This document shows, piece by piece, positions 26,586-35,858 of a stretch of 64,000 nucleotides of DNA. The notes under the pieces were generated by a model that did no database searches, was not told the DNA's origin, and worked only from the letters and a program-made list of their open reading frames with translations. The DNA is from Flavobacterium sp. Root935 (GTDB lineage Bacteria; Bacteroidota; Bacteroidia; Flavobacteriales; Flavobacteriaceae): contig NZ_LMJL01000008.1 of the NCBI RefSeq assembly GCF_001429295.1, positions 464,682 through 528,681 on the forward strand, in the 5' to 3' direction. Position 1 is the stretch's first letter, and every line of letters starts with the position of its first letter. The translations under genes were made by a program, and so were the position numbers.

Positions 26586-27398
26586 ATGAAAAAACTTTTC
26601 TTATCATCTGTCCTGCTTTTTCCTATTAATTCGATTCTCTTATCTAATCCTATTGCTGTCAGCCCTTATCAAATCTTTGAAGCTGTAGGCTTTACAAAAT
26701 CCATTAGCCCACTTGAAACAGAAAGACACAGGGTGTGGATTAATCTAACAAATCCCAACGGTTTATTTAAACAAATTCTTATCGGATATGTAAAAGGAGC
26801 CACCAACGGATGGGATCTCAATTATGACGCTGTCTCATTGGATGCTAACAAGTTCGCCGATTTTTACAGTATCAATGAGGATAAAAAACTCGTTATTCAA
26901 GGACGTGCGCTGCCATTCGATTTAGCCGATACAGTGCCTCTTGGTTACAGATCCAGTATTGTTGGAGATTTGACTATTGCCATTGATCGCGCTGATGGCG
27001 ATTTATTAAACTACAATATTTATTTACATGATAAAGAAACTGGTACTGTTCATAATTTGAAAAGTGGCGGTTATACATTCTCCTCTCCTACAGGTGTTTT
27101 TACAGATCGTTTCTTTATAAGTTATGGTACTGATAAAAACTTAGGAATAGATGATTTTAAAAATGTTCCACAGAAATTAAATGTTGCATCGAAGGATAAA
27201 ACCATCAGGTTAAAATCTGACAAGACAGGATTAAATGAGGTTTCTGTTTTCGACATAGCAGGAAAACTGCTTTACAATAAACAAAATATCGGGGAGTCAG
27301 AATTAGAGATTTCCAGCATTCAATCAGGGCCTCAAATTTTATTAGTTAAAACAACATTAGATGATGGCCACATTATAACTAAGAAGGTACTTTTCTAG
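26586..27398 (+). CDS. Secreted protein consisting of a T9SS type C-like sorting region only
   Basis: 270 residues from the Met at 26586, where a clean signal peptide begins (MKKLFLSSVLLFPIN; cleavage near residue 21-25). A frame start 44 codons earlier has no signal features and is rejected. The whole mature region resembles the long C-terminal region of large Flavobacterium adhesins that carry a T9SS type C sorting signal: RVWINLTNPNGLFKQILIGY, then NGWDLNYDA, FYSINEDKKLVIQGRALPF, YNIYLHDKETGTVHNL, and a final SVFDIAGKLLY...TKKVLF strand set. No cargo domain precedes it. It may be a surface protein in its own right, a decoy or donor module, or the remnant of a deleted adhesin. A terminator follows. 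Confidence 0.7.
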   Translation: MKKLFLSSVLLFPINSILLSNPIAVSPYQIFEAVGFTKSISPLETERHRVWINLTNPNGLFKQILIGYVKGATNGWDLNYDAVSLDANKFADFYSINEDKKLVIQGRALPFDLADTVPLGYRSSIVGDLTIAIDRADGDLLNYNIYLHDKETGTVHNLKSGGYTFSSPTGVFTDRFFISYGTDKNLGIDDFKNVPQKLNVASKDKTIRLKSDKTGLNEVSVFDIAGKLLYNKQNIGESELEISSIQSGPQILLVKTTLDDGHIITKKVLF

Positions 27399-27422
27399 TT
27401 TGAAAAAAGCACAAAAAAAATT

Positions 27423-27460
27423 AAAGCCAGCGGATACGATCAAGTTTCCGCTGGCTTTTT
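27423..27460. terminator. Bidirectional terminator between T9SS-module gene and GH27 gene
   Basis: A 12-bp perfect stem (AAAGCCAGCGGA / TCCGCTGGCTTT) with a 12-nt loop, followed by T runs on both strands. It lies between two convergent genes and so probably also ends the ten-gene operon on the minus strand. Confidence 0.85.
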
Positions 27461-27530
27461 TTATGTAATTTTAAGAACATTTGTTGTTTATATTTCAAAA
27501 GATACTAATAGAGTAAAAATATTCATTTAT

Positions 27531-28901
27531 CTATTTTTTACTTTTTAATTGATATAAAACAGAACTGTGCGGTTTTAAATCTGTTCCTATTTCTTTTGAA
27601 ATTATTTTTGATTTTTCGCCTGTCCACATATTTAAAACCTCCACAGAACCTGAAATTCCAAGATCTGAAAGGTTTACAGTTACTTTTTTTGAAACTGTAT
27701 CTGAGATATTAAACAAAGCCAGATAAATACTTCCATCTTTTGCATTTTTTGAAGTCACGGCAATCTTTCCCTCTTTCTGTAAAAGTTGTTTTACTGCTGT
27801 ACTTTCGTTATGCATTTTCACGACCTCATTATTTGTCAATAAAGAGAGCGTAAAGGCATCGTTGCTAGGTAAGTCTCCCCCAAAGAACAATGGTGATTTA
27901 AAAATGTTGAAAAATGTAATCAACGTATATTGTTCGTCTTTTGTTAAACGCGTCATTCTTTCTTCGCCACGCTCTCCTCTAATCGAAATACGTCCTAACG
28001 GAATCATATCGCAGTCTGGCCATGTTCCCGGTGCAATGTATGGATACCATTTTTGTGCTACATCCATCAAATGTGTGATATGCGGCCATGTGTCCCAAAC
28101 ATCATCCACCATACGCCACATATTGGCATGTGTAGTTACATGTGGTGCAGCAGAAATTGGTGTTTCTCCAGGTGAAGTGCTCAAGACTATTTTACGTCCG
28201 CAATTGTCGATTGCATTTCTTATTAAGTTGATTTCTCCTTCGTGATAAGGTCTTGATAAATCATCGATTTTAATGAAATCTACTCCCCATTGTGCATATA
28301 ATTCGAAGATAGAATTATAATATTCCTGAGCTCCGGGTTTATCTGCCACAACAGTATAATTATCTCTTAACCATTCACATTGTAATGCCGTAGAATAAAT
28401 CTGGTCTGCTGTGATTCCGTTGGTTCCTTTTACTGGGAGTTTATCTTCAACTGCTTTCTTCGGAATTCCACGCATTATATGAATTCCGAATTTTAATCCT
28501 TTTTTATGGATATAATCGGCTAAAGGCTTAAAACCTTGTCCATCTTTCGCGGAAGGAAATCGGTTAACGGCTGGAAGATATCTGCCGTACTGATCGATTA
28601 CATATCGCGGGTTTGTCTGATTATAACCTCCTGCTTTATCATTTTCAACAAACCATCGAATATCAACAACAATATATTCCCATCCAAATTTCTTGAGCTC
28701 TTTTGCCATGTAATCGGCATTGGCTTTTACTTCGTGTTCTTCAACTGTTGGGCCATAGCAATCCCAGCTGTTCCACCCCATTGGCGGTGTCTGAGCCCAT
28801 TGTTTGAATTCTTCTTTTTGAAAGGTTTTATTTTGACAATTCGATGAGATCGAATACATAATAATTCCTAATACCAACACAACTGTGTTTTTTATCTTCA
28901 T
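27531..28901 (-). CDS. GH27 alpha-galactosidase (or beta-L-arabinopyranosidase)
   Basis: 456 residues with a signal peptide (about 1-22, ending near a Cys, so possibly a lipoprotein). The (beta/alpha)8 barrel starts with the GH27 signature TPPMGWNSWDCYG (38-50). FIKIDDLS places the nucleophile at Asp213 and WRMVDDVWDTW places the acid/base near Asp266. An antiparallel beta domain follows from about 370. GH27 enzymes are retaining and remove terminal alpha-galactose; some remove beta-L-arabinopyranose. The usual KYDNC motif is KIDDL here, so substrate details may differ. It is the last gene of the ten-gene operon, 31 nt after the GH2 gene. Possible targets are arabinogalactan, galactinol-type or GIPC alpha-galactosides. 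Confidence 0.88.
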   Translation of the reverse strand: MKIKNTVVLVLGIIMYSISSNCQNKTFQKEEFKQWAQTPPMGWNSWDCYGPTVEEHEVKANADYMAKELKKFGWEYIVVDIRWFVENDKAGGYNQTNPRYVIDQYGRYLPAVNRFPSAKDGQGFKPLADYIHKKGLKFGIHIMRGIPKKAVEDKLPVKGTNGITADQIYSTALQCEWLRDNYTVVADKPGAQEYYNSIFELYAQWGVDFIKIDDLSRPYHEGEINLIRNAIDNCGRKIVLSTSPGETPISAAPHVTTHANMWRMVDDVWDTWPHITHLMDVAQKWYPYIAPGTWPDCDMIPLGRISIRGERGEERMTRLTKDEQYTLITFFNIFKSPLFFGGDLPSNDAFTLSLLTNNEVVKMHNESTAVKQLLQKEGKIAVTSKNAKDGSIYLALFNISDTVSKKVTVNLSDLGISGSVEVLNMWTGEKSKIISKEIGTDLKPHSSVLYQLKSKK

Positions 28902-28932
28902 CTTAATTTGAATTAATTTGAATACTATTTTT

Positions 28933-31353
28933 CTATTTAACGTTTATGGTTACTTCATCAGGTTTTAACCACTGGCTCGTAAATTTAATTTTGATAGGTT
29001 GTGCTTCTCCATTTGCCTGAATGTAAGCTGCAATGTGTCCATGAAAAACTCGCTGTACATTATCTGTGTAATCTGTCATATCGCTGTTGTTTCCTGCTTC
29101 AAGTCCTAATAAAGTTCCGGGTCCGCTTATTGTACATGTCACTTCATTGTCTGAAAGCATAACTGGAAGACCGTTTTGATCTTTAACCTGAACCATAATT
29201 TTAGCTACTCCTTTGTCTCTGCTGATGGTAATATCCTTATTGTCAATAACTAATTCAACTGGCTGGTTTGTTGTTTTAATTGCATAATGAGTTACTTCTT
29301 TATCGCTTTTATCTAAACCAACTACTTCTAATTTTCCTGAAACAAACGGAATATCCCAATATATTATTCCCGTTTTTTCATCGTACGATTTGGTATCGCC
29401 TACTACTTTTCCATTTAATTCTAAACGTGCTTTTGCCGCATTGGTATAACAAACCACGCGAATTTTTTGTCCAGTTTCGTAATTCCAGATTGCCCAAGCA
29501 TCTTTAGAAATATCTTTTTCATTTGTCAGCGGATACGTTCCTAAATAAGCCATTGGTTTATCTGACCACAATGACTGGCGGAAATATCCTCTTGGTTTGA
29601 TTACGCCCGCAAAATCAACTAAACCAGAATAAAATCCTCTCGAGGGCCATCTTCCAGATTCTCCTAGATAATCAATTCCTGTCCAGAGAAACTGCCCGAA
29701 AATATGTTTGTTATTTTTTACAGCAAGCCAAGGCTCTATATTATGCGTATTTTCACTTCCATAAATCACTCTTCGAGGGTATTTTTTGTGATCTTCTAGA
29801 TATTTACTTTCTGTATAATTGTATCCTGTAATATCTAAAGCACCTGGATATTCTGTTTCGTTAGACATTGCAACACCCGCCAAACCAGCCGTTGCAGGAC
29901 GAGATTTGTCGTATTTTTTAACCGCTGCAACCAAGCGTTTGGCAATAGCCCCTAGTCGCATGGCATCTGGTGCATCTTTTTTGTAACCACCATACGCAGC
30001 CTGTCCAAAACCATTGGTTCCTTTATCTAAAACTGGATGCGAATACGGATCGTTTGGATAATCTACTTCATTGCCAATACTCCACGCAAATACGGAAAGA
30101 TGATTTCTATCACGACGGACAAAATCTTCTAAATCTCTTTCTGCCCAATTGGCAAAAATATCAAATGAACCTTCAAATCCTGGCGTTCCATAATTCCAGC
30201 CTTGTAACCATTTGCGTTTTGGAAATTCCCATTCGTCATAAGCTTCGTTTAAAACCAATAATCCTAATTCGTCACAAAGCTCATAAAAATCTGGTGCCTG
30301 CGGATTATGACTTGTACGAATCGCATTTACTCCAATTTCTTTCAGGGTTTTCAATCTGGTCTTCCAAACTTCTCTAGGAACGGCAGAACCTAGAACTCCA
30401 GCATCGTGGTGTAAACAAACGCCTTTCATTTTCATCCATTTTCCGTTAAGGGCAAAACCGTTATTAGGATCGAATGTAAAAGTTCTAAAACCTGTTTGTG
30501 TTACTGTTTTGTCAATTTCTTTTCCATTTTGTAAAACTGTAGTTTTGAGTTCGTATAAATTCGGATTATCTAAATCCCATAATTGTGGATTTTTTACGTT
30601 TATTTTAGCAGCTATTTTTCCTTTCTGATTTGCTGCAACTTCAACTTTAGAAGAAGATTTTGCTACTAATTTTCTATCCTGCGAAAAAAGTTCATTTATA
30701 ATTGTAAGGCTAGTTTTTTCTTTTGAGCTATTTTCGACTTCAACCTCAACATTTAATATTCCATTTCCTTTTTTTACTTCTGGATAAGCGTAAACTCCCC
30801 ATTGTGCAATATGTACTGGATTTGCATAAACTAACCAGACATTTCTATAAATTCCAGAACCGCTGTACCATCTTGAATCAGCACTTTGACTGTGGTCTAC
30901 ACGAACAGAAATGATATTTTCACTGCCATATTTTACAAATCCAGTAGCGTCATAAGCAAACGATATATAACCATTTGGACGCTTTCCTAATGAATGTCCA
31001 TTAATAAAAACTTCACTTCTATTGTAAACCCCTTCAAAATATAAATAGACTTTTTCGCCCGATTTACTTTGGGGAATAGTTATAGATTTTCTATACCAGG
31101 CAATTCCTCCCGGCAGATAACCTGTACAGCTTGCAAGAGTCGGACTCAGCTGTCCTTTTACGCTCCAGTCATGCGGCACATTTACCTGCTGCCATTTACT
31201 GTCGTCAAATGAAACGTTTTTGGCATCAGAAATATCTTGAAGATTAAATTTCCAGTTGTCATTGATTTTGTTCGAATCTCCAAACGAAATCTGGCTGATT
31301 GCCGAAAAACAGGAGAAGAGAAATATGGGTAATAAGATCTTATTTGTATACAT
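28933..31353 (-). CDS. GH2 beta-galactosidase-type enzyme with DUF4982-like region
   Basis: 806 residues with a signal peptide (about 1-20). The layout is a jelly-roll sugar-binding domain (about 30-180), an Ig-like domain (about 190-295), a TIM barrel (about 297-600), and then C-terminal beta domains that include a DUF4982-like part. The acid/base is Glu429 in AWSIGNEVD and the nucleophile is Glu534 in VIYGSENTHN. Family members in PULs are beta-galactosidases, beta-glucuronidases or related exo-enzymes. The GSENTHN nucleophile motif is typical of the DUF4982-containing group usually annotated as beta-galactosidase. It lies 23 nt after the GH95 gene and 31 nt before the GH27 gene. Confidence 0.88.
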   Translation of the reverse strand: MYTNKILLPIFLFSCFSAISQISFGDSNKINDNWKFNLQDISDAKNVSFDDSKWQQVNVPHDWSVKGQLSPTLASCTGYLPGGIAWYRKSITIPQSKSGEKVYLYFEGVYNRSEVFINGHSLGKRPNGYISFAYDATGFVKYGSENIISVRVDHSQSADSRWYSGSGIYRNVWLVYANPVHIAQWGVYAYPEVKKGNGILNVEVEVENSSKEKTSLTIINELFSQDRKLVAKSSSKVEVAANQKGKIAAKINVKNPQLWDLDNPNLYELKTTVLQNGKEIDKTVTQTGFRTFTFDPNNGFALNGKWMKMKGVCLHHDAGVLGSAVPREVWKTRLKTLKEIGVNAIRTSHNPQAPDFYELCDELGLLVLNEAYDEWEFPKRKWLQGWNYGTPGFEGSFDIFANWAERDLEDFVRRDRNHLSVFAWSIGNEVDYPNDPYSHPVLDKGTNGFGQAAYGGYKKDAPDAMRLGAIAKRLVAAVKKYDKSRPATAGLAGVAMSNETEYPGALDITGYNYTESKYLEDHKKYPRRVIYGSENTHNIEPWLAVKNNKHIFGQFLWTGIDYLGESGRWPSRGFYSGLVDFAGVIKPRGYFRQSLWSDKPMAYLGTYPLTNEKDISKDAWAIWNYETGQKIRVVCYTNAAKARLELNGKVVGDTKSYDEKTGIIYWDIPFVSGKLEVVGLDKSDKEVTHYAIKTTNQPVELVIDNKDITISRDKGVAKIMVQVKDQNGLPVMLSDNEVTCTISGPGTLLGLEAGNNSDMTDYTDNVQRVFHGHIAAYIQANGEAQPIKIKFTSQWLKPDEVTINVK

Positions 31354-31376
31354 TATCTTTAGCTTTAATATATTTT

Positions 31377-33845
31377 TTAATTGACTGGTTTTATGGTATA
31401 AGATGTTCCCTTTTTAGTTTCAAATACTGCGGTGTAACCAATAGACGATTTCTCGCTTTTGATATTAAGTTTTTCAATGACGAATGGTTCTCCTGCTCTT
31501 ACAGCACAAATGCCTCCCTTATTAGATACAATTTTGGCCTGGCTCATTTTGCCATCATTCCATTTAATATCTACAGTGAAATTACCTTTTGCTGTAATCC
31601 CTTTTATTGCTCCATCTGTCCACGAATCTGGTAAAGCGGGAAGCAGATGTATTTCTTTGTTCTGGCTTTGCATGAGCATTTCTATTACACCAGCTGTTCC
31701 TGCAAAATTCCCATCGATTTGAAAAGGTGGATGAGCATCGAAAAGATTTGGATAACACCCGCCATGTCGGCTATACTCGGTATTGTTTTCTTTTGTTAAT
31801 CTTAATTGGTTTTTAAATAATCTATAAGCGTGATTCCCATCTAAAAGTCTCGCCCACATATTTACTTTCCATGCCAGACTCCAGCCCGTACCATCGTCGC
31901 CGCGCAATTCTAATGTTTTCTTTGCTGCCGCAGCCAAATCTGGTGTTTTTAGTGGCGCTATTAAATTTGCAGGATGTAAAGCATAAAGATGTGATGTATG
32001 CCTGTGATGCGGATCTTCTTCTTCAAAATCTTTATACCATTCTAAAAGTTGTCCTTTATTTCCAATTTGAAAAGGAAGTAATTGATCTGAAGCTTTGTTA
32101 ACTTTTTGCCTGAATTCTAAATCGGTGCCTAGGACTTTAGATGCTTCTACGGTATTTTCAAATAAATCTTTTATGATTCCGATATCCATGGTAGAAGCTG
32201 TCGTTACAGTTCCTTGCTTTTTTCCATCATAAAAATATTTGTTTTCTGGCGATGTCGAAGGCATCGTTACCAGATAGCCGTCTTTGTTTTTTTGAAGCCA
32301 GTCTAAACTAAATTCTGCTGCTCCTTTTATAATTGGATAAACTTTTTTCAAGTATTCTTTATCACCTGTATATTCATAATGTTCCCATAAATGCCTGCTC
32401 AGCCAGTTGGCTCCCATATACCAGTTGGCCCACATAGGATCTCCTTTTCCAAAATCACCTACAGGATTGGTCATTGCCCATATATCTGAATTATGATGCA
32501 GTACCCACCCATTGGCATGATAATAACTTTTGGCTGTTTCTGTTCCTGTTACCGAAACATTTTTAATGAACTCGTCAAGCGGAAAAAACAATTCAGACAA
32601 ACTTCCCGATTCAACAGGCCAATAATTCATTTGCAAATTAATATTTGTCGTATAATTACTGCTCCAAGGTGCGCGAAGTTTGTTATTCCAGATTCCCTGA
32701 AGGTTGGCCGGCACATTGTGTGTACGCGAGCAAGAAATTAACAAATAACGCCCAAACTGAAAAAATAAAGCTTCAAGACCAGCATCTTTTTCGCCTTTTG
32801 CATATTGCTCTAATCTTGTATCAGTCGGCAGATTCGATTTATCGGTTTCTTTTTCATTAAGCTTTAAAGAAACTCTATTAAAAAAATGCTGAAAATCTGC
32901 AACGTGATCTTTTAGTAAATTATCATATTTCTTTGTTACAGCTTTTTTAATTGGATTTTCTGCGAATTTATGTTCATCTTTTCCCTCGCTGTCTGGACAT
33001 TTATCAAAGCCATTAAAACTGGTTGCTGCCGAAACGAAAAGTAGTATTTCAGATGCATTTTTAATTACTAATTTATTTCCATCAGAATTCATTACACCGT
33101 CTTTTATTACGGGTTTAATAATCAATTCAAAACGCATTCCTCTACAGCCAGATGCATCTTCATAAACGATTGGTTCTTTGTTATAATCAATATAATTCGG
33201 ATCTGCATGCGAAGGTGCTTTGCCTTTTAAAACCACTGACTGATTTTGTACTGTTTTTTGATTTCTTAAAAGACTTGAAGCATCAATTGTTACTGAAAGT
33301 TTCTTCAACTGATCTGCCGAAAGTTTAATTACAATGCATTGCGCTGGTGCAGAAGCAAATATTTCTCTTTTGTAATTTACACCGTTTATATTAAAACTGG
33401 TAGATGCTAATCCCGTTTGTAAATCCAAACTTCTATTATAAGATGCTGCTTTTTGTCCGTCAAAATCCTGTGTCAAAATAAGATCTCCCAAGGGCATAAA
33501 ACTTTCGCTGTATGCCCCCTGCATGTTTTTAGTCAAAGCATAGGCTTTTTCAAAATCTTCATTTGTTAGTGCTTCTCTAATTAGAGCCAGATTCTTAAAA
33601 GCATCTGGATTTACATTTTTCTGCACAGGTCCGCCGCTCCACAAAGTTGCTTCGTTCAACTGAATTAATTCAGAATCTATTCTTCCAAAAACCATTGCGC
33701 CGAGTGTTCCGTTTCCAATTGGCAGAGCTTCTGTCCATTCAACAGCGGGCTGATTGTATTGGAGTTTTAAATCTTGGGCATAACCCCCAAAATGGAACAA
33801 AAACAAAAGCAAAAAACTTTTTCTTAAAAGATTGTAAAGCATCAT
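31377..33845 (-). CDS. GH95 alpha-L-fucosidase / alpha-L-galactosidase
   Basis: 822 residues with a signal peptide ending near GYA-Q (residue 23). The N-terminal beta domain starts with the family signature PAVEWTEALPIGNG..GAMVFG (about 33-54, written in pieces). The (alpha/alpha)6 barrel carries HHNSDIW, TSPENKYF (general acid Glu) and FQIDGNFAG (base-activating Asp), the three catalytic blocks of GH95. The family inverts alpha-1,2-fucosides of xyloglucan or mucin, and some members act on alpha-L-galactose of pectin or xyloglucan. The sequence alone does not settle which sugar is used. It is in the middle of the operon, 14 nt after the GH51 gene. Confidence 0.9.
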   Translation of the reverse strand: MMLYNLLRKSFLLLFLFHFGGYAQDLKLQYNQPAVEWTEALPIGNGTLGAMVFGRIDSELIQLNEATLWSGGPVQKNVNPDAFKNLALIREALTNEDFEKAYALTKNMQGAYSESFMPLGDLILTQDFDGQKAASYNRSLDLQTGLASTSFNINGVNYKREIFASAPAQCIVIKLSADQLKKLSVTIDASSLLRNQKTVQNQSVVLKGKAPSHADPNYIDYNKEPIVYEDASGCRGMRFELIIKPVIKDGVMNSDGNKLVIKNASEILLFVSAATSFNGFDKCPDSEGKDEHKFAENPIKKAVTKKYDNLLKDHVADFQHFFNRVSLKLNEKETDKSNLPTDTRLEQYAKGEKDAGLEALFFQFGRYLLISCSRTHNVPANLQGIWNNKLRAPWSSNYTTNINLQMNYWPVESGSLSELFFPLDEFIKNVSVTGTETAKSYYHANGWVLHHNSDIWAMTNPVGDFGKGDPMWANWYMGANWLSRHLWEHYEYTGDKEYLKKVYPIIKGAAEFSLDWLQKNKDGYLVTMPSTSPENKYFYDGKKQGTVTTASTMDIGIIKDLFENTVEASKVLGTDLEFRQKVNKASDQLLPFQIGNKGQLLEWYKDFEEEDPHHRHTSHLYALHPANLIAPLKTPDLAAAAKKTLELRGDDGTGWSLAWKVNMWARLLDGNHAYRLFKNQLRLTKENNTEYSRHGGCYPNLFDAHPPFQIDGNFAGTAGVIEMLMQSQNKEIHLLPALPDSWTDGAIKGITAKGNFTVDIKWNDGKMSQAKIVSNKGGICAVRAGEPFVIEKLNIKSEKSSIGYTAVFETKKGTSYTIKPVN

Positions 33846-33859
33846 TTTTAAATTTTTAA

Positions 33860-35839
33860 TTAAATAGTTTTCAGTTTTAAAACCGTTACCGAATACGCAG
33901 GAAGATTCAATTGCTGTTTCCCTTTTGCAATTTTATATTCGCCTGTTTTCGGACTTATTTTTTTCGGATCTGCAAACGTATTTTCATCCTGAACATTCGG
34001 ACTTACAAGTGTAATCATACTTCCTTTTGAACCTAATTTTACTCCTTTCAAATCAATCGAAACCTCTTGATTTGATGCCGATGTATTAACCAATTTCACA
34101 ATTATTTCTTTTGTATTGGCATCTTTTACTGCAGATGCGTATAAATTGTTTTGCCCGGTTAATGGTTTATCGTCTTTAGTAATACTCAATAAATCTGTTC
34201 CTTTATTGGTTGAAAACAATTGCTGTACATAATAATTGGCGGAACCATAAGATTGTAGATTATTAAACCAAATCATATCTGGAGTCCATTGCCAAGCATC
34301 TTCGTGAGCCATTAAAGGGGCATAAGATGTTAGATGAACTACTTCTGCATTTCTTTCCAGTCCGGTCATAAAAGCAGCTTCAGAAAAAGCACATTCCCAA
34401 TTATTCCTGTTATTCGGATTGGCTCCTGAAATACTTTGAGCAGCATATTCTCCAGCAAATATTTTGGGACCTTTTCTGTCATAATTATCATAACGCCCGG
34501 CATTTTCTCTAAACCATTGCGGACTTTTATAATAATGCTCATCTACAAGTTCTGCATTAAGTTTTTTAAGTTCTTCCATAGCAAAATCAAAATGTTCACC
34601 GTCTGGAGAAGGACCACTTCCAGATACAATAATGATGTTTGGGTATTTTGCTTTTATTGCTTTCTCAAAAACTTTATATCTTTCAATATAATCGGGTCCC
34701 CATTGTTCGTTTCCAACTCCAATATATTTTAGATTAAATGGCTTTGGATGCCCCATATCCGAGCGGATTTTCCCCCAAGTAGTTGTGACAGCACCATTGG
34801 CAAATTCAATTAAATCTAAAGCATCCTGTACATAAGGGTCAAGTTCGTTTATTGGAGCCAATTCACCAGTATTGTATTGACAAGCCATGCCGCAGCTTAA
34901 AATGGGAAGCGGTTCTGCACCAATATCTTCTGAAAGCTGAAAATATTCAAAAAATCCTAATCCAAAACTTTGAAAATAATCTGGAGTTTGTTTATGACTG
35001 AATTCTACATTCCAACGGTTCATCATCGTTTTTCTGTCTTCTACATTTCCAACTGATTTTTTCCATTGGTAACGATCTGACAACGTTCTTCCTTCAACAA
35101 TACAGCCTCCCGGAAAGCGTAAAAAACCAGGTTTCATATCATATAAAAGCTGCACCAAATCTTTACGAAGACCATTTTTTCTGTTTTTCCAAGTATCCTC
35201 AGGAAACAATGAAATCATATCTAAATCTATAGTTCCTGTTCCTTCAAAAGTTATTTTCAATTTTGCTTTGGCTTCCGTTTGAAGTGCTGTTATTTGCGCG
35301 GTATAATTGGTCCATTTTTCAGATTTTGGATCGACACTGGTTTCTCCAATTACTTTTTGATCTTTATCAATAAGTTGAAATATAATCTTTTTGACACCTT
35401 GGTTATGATTTGCTGCTTTTAAAGAAAGGTTATATTTTGCATCCTTTTTCACTCCCATTCCTCTAAAACCTTCATTTATTAAAACATAACCTTTTGCATT
35501 ATTAATTTCAACTCTGCAAAAAACAGTATTATCTGCCTCAATTTTTATTGGCGCTGCGCTACCCGATTCTTTATTTAATGAAGATCTTTTTGTATTGGGC
35601 TGTTCCCATCCCATTAATGGTTTTTCAAATTCAAAAGATCTATTTTTAATCATTTCGGCATATAGTCCTCCATCTGCAGCAAAATTGATATCTTCAAAAA
35701 ATAACCCGAACATGGTTGGCTGGATTTTAGTAATGGTTTTAGAGGCATCTACTTCTAAAGTTACTTTTTGAGCATTTATATAAAAACTGCTTAAAAGAAT
35801 ACCACAAATAGTAAATTTTGTAAGGATCTTATTTTTCAT
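33860..35839 (-). CDS. GH51 alpha-L-arabinofuranosidase
   Basis: 659 residues with a signal peptide ending near Ala23 (YINA-Q). It has the N-terminal GH51 strand GLFFEDINFAADGGLYAEM and an inserted carbohydrate-binding-like beta domain (about 85-210). The TIM barrel follows, with acid/base Glu378 in GVGNEQWG and nucleophile Glu464 in FAGEYAAQS, and then a C-terminal beta domain ending SVTVLKL. GH51 arabinofuranosidases remove alpha-L-arabinofuranose from arabinan, arabinogalactan or arabinoxylan. No GH43 or xylanase gene is visible, so arabinan or arabinogalactan side chains are the likely source. It is 19 nt after the GH28 gene. Confidence 0.93.
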   Translation of the reverse strand: MKNKILTKFTICGILLSSFYINAQKVTLEVDASKTITKIQPTMFGLFFEDINFAADGGLYAEMIKNRSFEFEKPLMGWEQPNTKRSSLNKESGSAAPIKIEADNTVFCRVEINNAKGYVLINEGFRGMGVKKDAKYNLSLKAANHNQGVKKIIFQLIDKDQKVIGETSVDPKSEKWTNYTAQITALQTEAKAKLKITFEGTGTIDLDMISLFPEDTWKNRKNGLRKDLVQLLYDMKPGFLRFPGGCIVEGRTLSDRYQWKKSVGNVEDRKTMMNRWNVEFSHKQTPDYFQSFGLGFFEYFQLSEDIGAEPLPILSCGMACQYNTGELAPINELDPYVQDALDLIEFANGAVTTTWGKIRSDMGHPKPFNLKYIGVGNEQWGPDYIERYKVFEKAIKAKYPNIIIVSGSGPSPDGEHFDFAMEELKKLNAELVDEHYYKSPQWFRENAGRYDNYDRKGPKIFAGEYAAQSISGANPNNRNNWECAFSEAAFMTGLERNAEVVHLTSYAPLMAHEDAWQWTPDMIWFNNLQSYGSANYYVQQLFSTNKGTDLLSITKDDKPLTGQNNLYASAVKDANTKEIIVKLVNTSASNQEVSIDLKGVKLGSKGSMITLVSPNVQDENTFADPKKISPKTGEYKIAKGKQQLNLPAYSVTVLKLKTI

Positions 35840-35858
35840 AGTTTTTGGAATGAAAGAA

